NCBI GenBank assembly: GCA_020718315.1 | Contig: DYSK01000104.1 | Location: 1-7,254 of the forward strand | Direction: 5' to 3' | DNA length: 7,254 nt | DNA from: Draconibacterium orientale | Lineage (GTDB): Bacteria; Bacteroidota; Bacteroidia; Bacteroidales; UBA12170 | Shown: piece after piece, positions 1 to 5,721 of the stretch | How the letters are laid out: each line of letters begins with the position of its first letter | Numbering within the stretch: the stretch's first letter is position 1 | Program-made: the position numbers and the translations under genes | The notes under the pieces: generated by a model | The model's database searches: none | Seen by the model: the letters and a program-made list of their open reading frames with translations, nothing else | Told to the model about the DNA's origin: nothing

Positions 1-1
1 A

Positions 2-616
2 AATCAAATGCGTGGGCTGAGTCATTTTAAGCAATTGCAACTCCGAAATCAGTGGGAACCAAAAATGTACAAACGCATCGAAGATGTCCGTATTGGAATA
101 ATGGGGGTTGGTGAAATTGGTAATTATGTCGTCAATAGATTAATGAATTTGGGATTTTCGGTTCATGGCTGGGCTCAAAGTAAAAAAAACAATTGTAAGG
201 CCGAAGTCTTTGTTGGAAACAATGAACTGAAAAAATTTATGCAAAAAAGTGATTTCTTAGTTTGCTTGTTGCCGAGTACTCCAAGTACAAGAGCCTTGTT
301 AAATAAAGAAACCCTGTTGATGCTTCCAAAAGGAGCAACATTAATTAATGTTGCTAGGGGCGATATCTTGCTTGAAAATGATTTGGTGGAAATGCTAGAT
401 TCAGGCCATATAGAATCAGTTTCATTGGATGTGTTTTTAGAAGAACCCTTGCCAATTTCACATCCTTTTTGGACACACAAAAAGATTCATATTACGCCAC
501 ACATTGCCAGTCTTACAAATCCTAAAACAGTTGCACCCCAAATTGTAGCAAATTATTGGCGAATGAAAAAAGGGGATTCGCTTTTAAATGAAGTTTCAAA
601 AGAAAAAGGATATTAA
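2..616 (+). CDS. GhrA-type glyoxylate/hydroxypyruvate reductase (D-2-hydroxyacid dehydrogenase), 5' partial
   Basis: This is the C-terminal two thirds of an NAD(P)H-dependent D-2-hydroxyacid dehydrogenase, expected to reduce glyoxylate to glycolate and hydroxypyruvate to D-glycerate in the cytosol. Counting from the first in-window Met (ATG at 8), the Rossmann motif G33-x-G35-x-x-G38 is followed by the GhrA-like stretch GFSVHGWAQSKK. The catalytic triad is complete: Arg117 (INVARGD), Glu146 (DVFLEEPLP) and His165 (ITPHIAS). The end (KEKGY) also resembles the GhrA end as I recall it. E. coli GhrA is about 312 residues, so roughly 110 N-terminal residues lie left of the window. The frame is open to base 2, and the ATG at 8 is internal because the residues after it match the region preceding the NAD site. 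Eleven nucleotides separate its TAA from the aldolase gene, so the two are very likely co-transcribed. The exact substrate (glyoxylate, hydroxypyruvate or another 2-ketoacid) is inferred from subfamily and neighbours. Confidence 0.86.
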   Translation, partial: NQMRGLSHFKQLQLRNQWEPKMYKRIEDVRIGIMGVGEIGNYVVNRLMNLGFSVHGWAQSKKNNCKAEVFVGNNELKKFMQKSDFLVCLLPSTPSTRALLNKETLLMLPKGATLINVARGDILLENDLVEMLDSGHIESVSLDVFLEEPLPISHPFWTHKKIHITPHIASLTNPKTVAPQIVANYWRMKKGDSLLNEVSKEKGY

Positions 617-627
617 AAATCAAAACT

Positions 628-1530
628 ATGCGAAATAATATAAATTTGAATGGAATATTTCCACCCTTACCCACCTCATTTGATGCCGAAGAAAATTTGC
701 TTGTTAGTAAAATGCAAGAAAATATCCAAGCCTTGTGTCAATATGATTTAGCCGGTTTTCTTGTTTTGGGTTCGAACGGAGAGCTTGTTCACCTTACCGA
801 AGACGAAAAAGTGGAGGTTTTTCAAGCTTGTAGAAAAGCGATTCCAAAAGATAAAATCATGCTAGCCGGAACAGGTGGACAAACAACCCGTGAAACTATT
901 CGCTTGAGTTTGGCTGCAGCAAAAGTCGGAGTGGATGCTGTTTTGGTTTTAAATCCTTTTTATTATAAAGGCGCAATGACTACAGAAGCACTTGTGGCGC
1001 ATTATCATGCTGTGGCCGATGCTTGTACTGTTCCGGTAATTATTTACAATATGCCGGGCAATTCGGGCATTGATATGACAGCAGATCAGATTTTGGCTAT
1101 TTCCGACCATAATAATATAATCGGTCTAAAAGATTCGGGCGGCAATATTACCAAAATAGCAGAAATTATTGGGCGTGCAAAACCGGGATTTCAGGTTTTG
1201 GCCGGTTCGGCCGGATTTATTCTGGCGGCATTTTCTGTTGGCGCAGTGGGCGGAATTGTGGCTTTGGCGAATATTGCTCCACAGCAATGTATCGATATTC
1301 AGGATTTGTTTCTGAATAAAAGTTTTCCCGAAGCTCAACGCTTGCAAGCCGAAATGATTCCTGTCAATACAGCCGTTACAGCTCAATGGGGAGTTCCGGC
1401 CTTAAAAACTGCCATGGATAGTTTGGGGCTATTTGGTGGATTGCCCCGAAAACCCGTTCTTCCACTCGAAGAATCTGTAAAAATTCAATTGTTGGAATTG
1501 CTCAAGCAAAAAAATATCACAAACATCTAA
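628..1530 (+). CDS. DapA-superfamily class I aldolase, probable 4-hydroxy-2-oxoglutarate aldolase (HOGA1-like)
   Basis: This 300-residue TIM-barrel lyase forms a Schiff base with its keto-acid substrate. The lysine is Lys168 in GLKDSGG, and the catalytic Tyr140 lies in YNMPGNSG, 28 residues earlier as in human HOGA1. The substrate-loop motif is GSNGE (48-52), as in HOGA1, where DapA has GTTGE. The DapA position equivalent to Arg138, which grips aspartate semialdehyde, is Asn145, again as in HOGA1. A long C-terminal half (FQVLAGSAGF at 188-197, GAVGGIVALAN at 205-215, AVTAQWGVPALK at 249-260) also matches HOGA1 as I recall it. The predicted reaction is 4-hydroxy-2-oxoglutarate to pyruvate plus glyoxylate, the last step of hydroxyproline breakdown. 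It sits between a glyoxylate reductase and a glyoxylate aminotransferase, which supports glyoxylate as product. The ATG at 628 gives the normal family length; there is no good ribosome-binding site, only an A-rich leader. Other DapA-family functions (ketodeoxy sugar-acid dehydratase, pyrroline-hydroxycarboxylate deaminase, sialate lyase) remain possible. Confidence 0.84.
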   Translation: MRNNINLNGIFPPLPTSFDAEENLLVSKMQENIQALCQYDLAGFLVLGSNGELVHLTEDEKVEVFQACRKAIPKDKIMLAGTGGQTTRETIRLSLAAAKVGVDAVLVLNPFYYKGAMTTEALVAHYHAVADACTVPVIIYNMPGNSGIDMTADQILAISDHNNIIGLKDSGGNITKIAEIIGRAKPGFQVLAGSAGFILAAFSVGAVGGIVALANIAPQQCIDIQDLFLNKSFPEAQRLQAEMIPVNTAVTAQWGVPALKTAMDSLGLFGGLPRKPVLPLEESVKIQLLELLKQKNITNI

Positions 1531-1542
1531 AGAACCAAAAAA

Positions 1543-2706
1543 ATGAAAGGAAGAAAACTTTTGATGATTCCAGGCCCAATAGAATTTGAACCGGAGGTTT
1601 TGAGTGCGTTGGGAGCGCCCACAACAAGTCATGTGGCGCCAAATTTTATTCAAAGTTTTGGAAATGCTTTGCGAATGATGAAAGAAGTTTGGCTGGCACC
1701 AAGGGGTCAAGCTTTTATTATGGCAGGAACAGGAACTTTGGCTATGGATATGGCCGGTTCCAATCTGATTGAAAAAGGCGATAAAGCATTGGTGATTTCG
1801 AGTGGTTTTTTTGGGCTGCGCTATGCCGAATTATTAAAGCGCTATGGGGCAGAAGTGACTGTTTTGGAATCTCCAGTGGGTGAAGTTGTTTCTATGCAAA
1901 CGATTGAAAACGAATTAAAGAAAAATTCCTTTAAATTATTGACATTTACGCATGTAGATACTTCAACAGCTGTATTTGTCGATCCAAAGCCAATCGCTGC
2001 GCTCGCGCAAAAATACAAGGTGTTAAGTATTTTGGATGGCGTTTGCTCTGTGGCCGGAGAAAAAATTAGACAAGAAGAATGGGGAATTGATGTGGTTCTA
2101 ACAGCTTCTCAAAAAGCTATTGGTGTTCCTCCCGGGTTAGCACTTTTGGTTGCTTCTGAAAAAGCAATGGAAGTATGGAAAAACAGAAAAACGCCCGTTG
2201 CAAATTATTATTCCGATTGGGCAAATTGGTTGCCCATCATGCAAGCCTATGAATTGGGCAATCCTTCCTATTTTGGAACGCCGGCAGTAAATTTGGTGAT
2301 GGCGCTGGAAAAAAGCCTAGAAATTATTTTGAAGGAAGGAATGGAAAATCGTTTTGCTCGTCATCAGAAAATGGCAAAAGCCTTTCGAGAAGCTTTTAAA
2401 GCCATAGGGTTAAAATCGATCCCTTTGCGCGAAGAAATTTCTGCCTCAACGCTGTCGGCTCTTTATTACCCAAATGGAATCAGTGGCAATCAGTTTTTGC
2501 CAAATGTATACCAGGAAGGAGTAATATTGGCCGGTGGTTTGTTGCCGCGCATCAAAAATGAGTATTTCCGTATTGGCCACATGGGCTCCATCAATCGAGC
2601 CGATACGCTGTCAACGATCAGTGCTATCGAAGTTTCTTTGAAAAGAGGAGGCTTTGTTTTTGAGGAAGGGGCTGGAATGAAAGCTGCACAAAAAGTGCTT
2701 GGATAA
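1543..2706 (+). CDS. Alanine/serine-glyoxylate aminotransferase family (class V PLP enzyme), Agx1-like
   Basis: This 387-residue fold-type I aminotransferase of class V is predicted to transfer an amino group from alanine or serine to glyoxylate, giving glycine. It opens with the typical LMIPGP motif (7-12). The glycine-rich cofactor loop is AGTGTLAMD (61-69), Asp165 in LDGVCSVAG should contact the PLP ring nitrogen, and Lys191 in TASQKAIGVPPG should form the internal aldimine. FGTPAV (244-249) belongs to the phosphate-binding region from the partner subunit, and Arg343 in FRIGHMG should hold the substrate carboxylate. Several blocks (FTHVDTSTAV, LTASQKAIG, RIGHMG, and WLPIM followed by YELG) look closer to yeast Agx1 than to human AGXT in my memory of those proteins. 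It starts 12 nt after the aldolase stop, completing a three-gene unit. The amino donor cannot be read from sequence. A ureidoglycine-glyoxylate aminotransferase (PucG) is an alternative, but the neighbours favour glyoxylate detoxification. Confidence 0.86.
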   Translation: MKGRKLLMIPGPIEFEPEVLSALGAPTTSHVAPNFIQSFGNALRMMKEVWLAPRGQAFIMAGTGTLAMDMAGSNLIEKGDKALVISSGFFGLRYAELLKRYGAEVTVLESPVGEVVSMQTIENELKKNSFKLLTFTHVDTSTAVFVDPKPIAALAQKYKVLSILDGVCSVAGEKIRQEEWGIDVVLTASQKAIGVPPGLALLVASEKAMEVWKNRKTPVANYYSDWANWLPIMQAYELGNPSYFGTPAVNLVMALEKSLEIILKEGMENRFARHQKMAKAFREAFKAIGLKSIPLREEISASTLSALYYPNGISGNQFLPNVYQEGVILAGGLLPRIKNEYFRIGHMGSINRADTLSTISAIEVSLKRGGFVFEEGAGMKAAQKVLG

Positions 2707-2759
2707 ACGAAAGAAGCGTTTTAGCGATGCATTGTTTTGGGAGATATCGAAATAAATTG

Positions 2760-2834
2760 AAAACTGCGAATTTGCTCCGCTTCGTTTTCAGTATGGGTTC
2801 AAAAAACGGATTGCGAGCCAATTCTGGCAGTTTT
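2760..2834. repeat. 8-bp inverted repeat in the spacer after the glyoxylate genes; possible weak terminator
   Basis: The 165-nt spacer 2707-2871 holds no gene I can support. Within it AAAACTGC (2760-2767) is the exact reverse complement of GCAGTTTT (2827-2834), with 59 nt between. A small alternative hairpin, GCCA-attc-TGGC (2817-2828), shares its right side with the long-range arm, so the two could not form together. The right arm ends in four T, so it might help end transcription of the upstream operon. The stem is short and the loop long, so chance is a real alternative. A further 6-bp pair, GAAGCG (2713-2718) with CGCTTC (2778-2783), is within chance expectation for a spacer this size. 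Confidence 0.3.
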
Positions 2835-2844
2835 AACAAAAGAA

Positions 2845-2852
2845 AATATTTG
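2845..2852 (+). promoter_or_regulatory. Possible Bacteroidota -7 box for the methyltransferase
   Basis: AATATTTG matches the Bacteroidota -7 consensus TAnnTTTG except for its first base, and lies 19 nt before the methyltransferase ATG. No convincing -33 TTTG is visible. Support comes from similarity to the leader of the small gene at 3557: both contain ATATTTGTA, then AAATAAATAC, then ATC directly before the ATG. The match could partly reflect shared AT-richness. Confidence 0.3.
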
Positions 2853-2871
2853 TAAATAAATACGATAGATC

Positions 2872-3501
2872 ATGACAACGAATTTTGATACGCGTGCTCA
2901 AGAATGGGACAATGATCCAATGAAAGTTGAAAGAGCTGTGCGAATTGCACAAGAAATAACGGATTTCATTCAACCAAATAACACTTTCGATGCTTTTGAA
3001 TTTGGCTGTGGAACAGGATTGCTTAGCTTTCAGTTGAAAGACGCTTTTAATACGATTACCCTTGTCGATAATTCGGAAGGAATGATAAATGTTTTGAAAG
3101 AAAAAATTGCCAAAGCCGGCATTCAGAATTTCAAACCGCTTCATCTTGATGTTTTTGAACACGATTTGAAACTCGACAAGCAGGATGTGATTTATACGCT
3201 TATGACGCTTCATCATATCGCTGATTTAAACCAAATCTTAAAGCTGTTTTATTCGATCTTGAAACCGGGAGGTTTTTTATGTATTGCCGATTTGGTGACA
3301 GAAGATGGCTCTTTTCATTTTCATCAGGGCGATTTCGACGGCCACAAAGGATTCGATCGGAAAGAACTTGGGGTTATTTTATCGAACAATGGATTTCGGG
3401 TAGAATATGATCATCTGAGTTACGAAATTGAAAAAAAAGTGGGTGATACACTGAAGAAATATCCACTTTTCTTGATGATTGGCAGAAAAGAAGACAGCTA
3501 A
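2872..3501 (+). CDS. Class I SAM-dependent methyltransferase (Methyltransf_11/UbiE-like)
   Basis: This 209-residue soluble protein has a complete class I methyltransferase core. Motif I is EFGCGTG (43-49), the SAM-ribose-binding acidic residue is probably Asp66 in LVDNSEGM, a further acidic position is Asp93 in LHLDVF, the motif IV region reads TLMTLHHI (109-116), and the LKPGG loop (130-134) precedes strand 5. A His-rich stretch after strand 5 (HFHQGDFDGHKGF, 149-161) followed by a helix and NNGF is common in the Methyltransf_11 group and probably shapes the acceptor site. The acceptor cannot be predicted. It has no signal peptide, so it acts in the cytosol. It is separated by 165 nt from the glyoxylate genes and by 55 nt from the next small gene, which suggests it is a single-gene unit rather than part of an operon. 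The ATG at 2872 gives a normal N-terminus (FDTRAQEWD, a typical family opening). Confidence 0.88.
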   Translation: MTTNFDTRAQEWDNDPMKVERAVRIAQEITDFIQPNNTFDAFEFGCGTGLLSFQLKDAFNTITLVDNSEGMINVLKEKIAKAGIQNFKPLHLDVFEHDLKLDKQDVIYTLMTLHHIADLNQILKLFYSILKPGGFLCIADLVTEDGSFHFHQGDFDGHKGFDRKELGVILSNNGFRVEYDHLSYEIEKKVGDTLKKYPLFLMIGRKEDS

Positions 3502-3526
3502 TTTATCAGGAATCCGCGTAGTTTAA

Positions 3527-3534
3527 TATATTTG
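3527..3534 (+). promoter_or_regulatory. Bacteroidota -7 promoter box for the small winged-helix gene
   Basis: TATATTTG fits the Bacteroidota primary-sigma -7 consensus TAnnTTTG exactly and lies 22 nt before the ATG at 3557, which would give a leader of roughly 15 nt. The -33 TTTG element is not clear; the region about 20 bp upstream reads AATTTATC. Its position in a 55-nt spacer just after the methyltransferase stop supports a real promoter. Confidence 0.5.
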
Positions 3535-3556
3535 TACGACAAAAAATAAATACATC

Positions 3557-3736
3557 ATGGAAATAAAAACCTTAGTTCTTCAAGCACTCGAAAGTGCCGG
3601 AACGCCATTAAAAAGCGGTCAAATAGCTGAAAAAAGCGGAGTGGATAAAAAAGAAGTGGACAAAGCCATCAAAGCGTTGGTGAAAGAAAATAAGGTTCAT
3701 TCGCCCAAGGCTTGTTTTTACGATTTAAGCAAATAA
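3557..3736 (+). CDS. Small winged-helix-like protein (59 aa)
   Basis: This 59-residue ORF runs from ATG 3557 to TAA 3734-3736. It reads like a minimal winged helix: helix 1 (VLQALESAGTPLKS), a short helix 2 (GQIAEKSG), a basic recognition-like helix (KKEVDKAIKALVKEN), then a short wing and strand ending KVHSPKACFYDLSK. The pattern 'progressive domain, then cautious DNA-reading helix, then SPK-aromatic wing' is seen in MarR-like and other small helix-turn-helix domains, and I recall similar 60-residue proteins in Bacteroidota, usually without assigned function. It has a good promoter box 22 nt upstream and an initiator context like that of the methyltransferase gene. Composition is very Lys-rich (13 Lys), consistent with nucleic-acid binding. 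It has no effector domain, so regulation would have to come from abundance or partners. It sits 36 nt ahead of the exported hydrolase gene and may be co-transcribed with it. DNA binding is inferred, not shown. Confidence 0.72.
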   Translation: MEIKTLVLQALESAGTPLKSGQIAEKSGVDKKEVDKAIKALVKENKVHSPKACFYDLSK

Positions 3737-3745
3737 AATTTTATT
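3732..3745. repeat. Perfect 14-bp AT palindrome at the 3' end of the small winged-helix gene
   Basis: AATAAAATTTTATT is its own reverse complement and spans the winged-helix gene's stop codon, 27 nt before the hydrolase ATG. It could be an operator for the neighbouring small DNA-binding-like protein or part of a weak terminator. It consists only of A and T, so chance occurrence in an AT-rich spacer is quite possible. Confidence 0.3.
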
Positions 3746-3772
3746 GATCATTTATTTTAATTTGGAAGACGG

Positions 3773-4348
3773 ATGAGAAAGATAGCTGTGTTCTTACTGT
3801 TCATCGTTTCGGGTTTTTTGATGGCGCAAAATCCTTCAAAAACAGCCTTGTTGCTGATCGATATTCAAGATTTCTATTTTCCGGGCGGAAGATCGGCCTT
3901 GGTGGAACCTGAATTGGCTGCTCAAAATGCGGCACTTCTTTTGGAAAATTTTCGTTCTCGAAAACAATTGGTTGTCCATATCAAACATCAAGCTGAAGTT
4001 GGGAGCGACATTTACCATTTGGTCGAACCTTTGGCGAGCGAAAAAGTGATCGTCAAGCGGGAGATGAATAGTTTTTTAAATACAGATTTGCAATTTTATC
4101 TAAAAGAAAATCAGATAGATACGGTGGTTTTGTCGGGAATGCAAACGCATATGTGTTTGGAGGCTGCTACACGCGCTGCGCACGATTTTGGTTTTGTGGT
4201 TTTTGTAATTGCAGATGCATGTGCCACCAAGGATTTGAGCTACAAAGGAACCATTATTCCAGCGAAAGATGTCCATTTATCCACATTGCAAACGCTGCAG
4301 GCGTATGCAAAGATTATGAACACAAATCAATTTCTTGAGTCGAAGTGA
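3773..4348 (+). CDS. Exported isochorismatase-fold cysteine hydrolase
   Basis: This 191-residue protein belongs to the isochorismatase-like superfamily, which cleaves C-N or related bonds (nicotinamidases, ureidoacrylate or carbamoylsarcosine amidohydrolases, isochorismatases). The catalytic triad is visible: Asp30 in LLLIDIQDFYFPGG, Lys95 in VIVKREMNSFLNT, and Cys128 in SGMQTHMCLEAATRAA. The family's ADACATKD block follows at 147-154. Unlike most relatives, the chain begins with a clear signal peptide: Arg2-Lys3, a hydrophobic core at about 4-17, and a likely cut after Ala18 (MAQN), so the enzyme is probably periplasmic. The mature part, about 173 residues, is of normal length for a small family member. 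The gene starts 36 nt after the small winged-helix gene. GGAAG and GG before the ATG are the nearest thing to a ribosome-binding site in this window. The substrate is unknown; the metal-binding His cluster of classical nicotinamidases is not obvious. Confidence 0.86.
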   Translation: MRKIAVFLLFIVSGFLMAQNPSKTALLLIDIQDFYFPGGRSALVEPELAAQNAALLLENFRSRKQLVVHIKHQAEVGSDIYHLVEPLASEKVIVKREMNSFLNTDLQFYLKENQIDTVVLSGMQTHMCLEAATRAAHDFGFVVFVIADACATKDLSYKGTIIPAKDVHLSTLQTLQAYAKIMNTNQFLESK

Positions 4349-4413
4349 AATTGTAATTGGTCAGATGCTGCTTTTTTGCTAACTTGCTCCTAAATTAACA
4401 AAGTTTGGATGGC

Positions 4414-5709
4414 ATGATTTCTAAATTTTTCGAATTTGATTCCCGAAAAACCTCCTGCAAGAAAGAAATCTTGGGGGGAGCTACTACTTTTCTTACGATG
4501 GCTTACATCGTTTTTGTGAATCCCACGATATTGAGTGAAGCGGGAATGGATAAATCGGCTTTAATTTCTGTTACCATTTGGGCGACCATAATTGGAACTT
4601 TATTGGCCGCTTTCTGGGCCAATGTGCCTTTTGCAATGGCTCCCGGAATGGGAATCAACGCCTTTTTTACTTATAGTTTGGTTATTGGGCAAGGCGTAAT
4701 TTGGCAAACTGCCTTAGGTGTCGTTTTTCTTTCTGGAATTTTGTTTTTGATTTTGACTTTTAGTGGTTTTCGAACGCTCATTGTAAAAGCAATCCCGCTT
4801 TCGTTGCGATTAGCCACTGGTGCCGGAATAGGATTATTCATTGCTTTTATCGGATTCAAAAATATGGGTTTGGTAGTTCATAATCCAGCTACACTTGTAG
4901 GCTTGGGCACTTTCTCAAAGTCGTTATTTATTTCGCTTTTTGGCTTATTTCTAACTACTGTCATGCTTGTTCGGAAAGTGAATGGAGCTATCTTTTATGG
5001 AATTATACTGACCACGCTCTTGGCACTTTTTTTTGGAGAAATAAAAAGCCCTGAAGCTTTTTTCTCTGCTCCTCCATCTATGGCTCCTTTGTTTTTTAAA
5101 TTGGATATTTTGTCGGCCTTGAAATGGAGCTTGATGGGAGCTGTTTTCTCTTTTATGTTTGTCGATTTGTTCGATTCTGTTGGAAGCATAGTTGCTTGTT
5201 CTTATGAAGCAGGATTCGTTGATTCTAAAGGAAATGTTCGATTCATCGACAGAGTTCTCGAAGCCGATGCCGCTGCAACCGTCATTGGTTCTTTGTTGGG
5301 GACAAGCACTACTACAACCTATGTTGAATCGGCTACCGGAATTGCCAATGGGGCGCGAACAGGTTTTGCTTCGCTCATTACGGCGCTTCTTTTTGCTTTC
5401 ATGCTTTTTGCTTCCTCATGGATTGGAATTGTTCCGTCGTTTGCCACTGCACCTGCCTTGGTTTTGGTTGGTGTTTATATGTTTAAACATTTTAAGGATA
5501 TTCATTTTGCCGATTTATCTGAAGCAATTCCCGCTTTTTTTACGTTGATTTTAATGCCATTGACATATAGCATTAGTGTTGGATTGTCGTTTGGATTTGT
5601 AACTTACGTAATTGTTAAATTAGCACTTGCCAAATACAAAGACATCTCCGGTTTGATGTATTTTATTGCTTTATTTTCGTTGATTAACTTGTATTTGAAC
5701 TTTTTTTAA
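4414..5709 (+). CDS. NCS2-family purine permease (AzgA/GhxP-like, COG2252 type)
   Basis: This polytopic inner-membrane protein of about 431 residues is predicted to import adenine, hypoxanthine or guanine by proton symport. Family blocks, numbered from ATG 4414, occur in order: TTFLTMAYIVFVNPTILS near the N-terminus, PFAMAPGMGINAFF (72-85), FVDLFDSVGS (249-258) in the TM8 region, LEADA (282-286), and GTSTTTTYVESATG (296-309) in the TM10 region, where Glu305 is the likely nucleobase contact equivalent to the UraA TM10 glutamate. Asp251 or Asp254 would take the TM8 acidic role, as usual for this subgroup. I see at least 11-12 hydrophobic segments, in keeping with the 14-TM NCS2 fold. A TTG at 4405 would add three residues, but ATG 4414 gives the usual MxxFF start and is preferred. 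There is no clear promoter in the 65-nt upstream spacer. The beta-galactosidase ATG follows its TAA by 12 nt. Confidence 0.9.
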   Translation: MISKFFEFDSRKTSCKKEILGGATTFLTMAYIVFVNPTILSEAGMDKSALISVTIWATIIGTLLAAFWANVPFAMAPGMGINAFFTYSLVIGQGVIWQTALGVVFLSGILFLILTFSGFRTLIVKAIPLSLRLATGAGIGLFIAFIGFKNMGLVVHNPATLVGLGTFSKSLFISLFGLFLTTVMLVRKVNGAIFYGIILTTLLALFFGEIKSPEAFFSAPPSMAPLFFKLDILSALKWSLMGAVFSFMFVDLFDSVGSIVACSYEAGFVDSKGNVRFIDRVLEADAAATVIGSLLGTSTTTTYVESATGIANGARTGFASLITALLFAFMLFASSWIGIVPSFATAPALVLVGVYMFKHFKDIHFADLSEAIPAFFTLILMPLTYSISVGLSFGFVTYVIVKLALAKYKDISGLMYFIALFSLINLYLNFF

Positions 5710-5721
5710 TTGTAAAAACGG

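Noticed and set aside
8..10. ATG at 8 as the real start of the reductase gene
   Set aside because: The frame is open to the window edge, and residues after this ATG match the internal segment just before the NAD-binding motif of GhrA; about 110 residues should precede it.
628..1530. Calling the aldolase dapA (lysine biosynthesis)
   Set aside because: GSNGE replaces GTTGE and Asn145 replaces the substrate-binding Arg of DapA; neighbours are glyoxylate enzymes, not lysine genes.
2759..2789. GAAAAC...GTTTTC as a rho-independent terminator
   Set aside because: Only six outer pairs with a poorly paired interior, and no T-run follows the right arm.
2833..3216. Minus-strand frame overlapping the methyltransferase start
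   Set aside because: The opposite strand encodes the conserved methyltransferase motifs I to IV; the antisense product has no recognisable features.
4405..4407. TTG as the permease start
   Set aside because: It adds only three residues; the in-frame ATG at 4414 gives a typical family N-terminus and is the commoner start codon.
5192..5548. 118-codon + strand frame inside the permease gene
   Set aside because: It is out of frame with conserved NCS2 motifs covering the same bases, so it is a shadow of a membrane protein gene.
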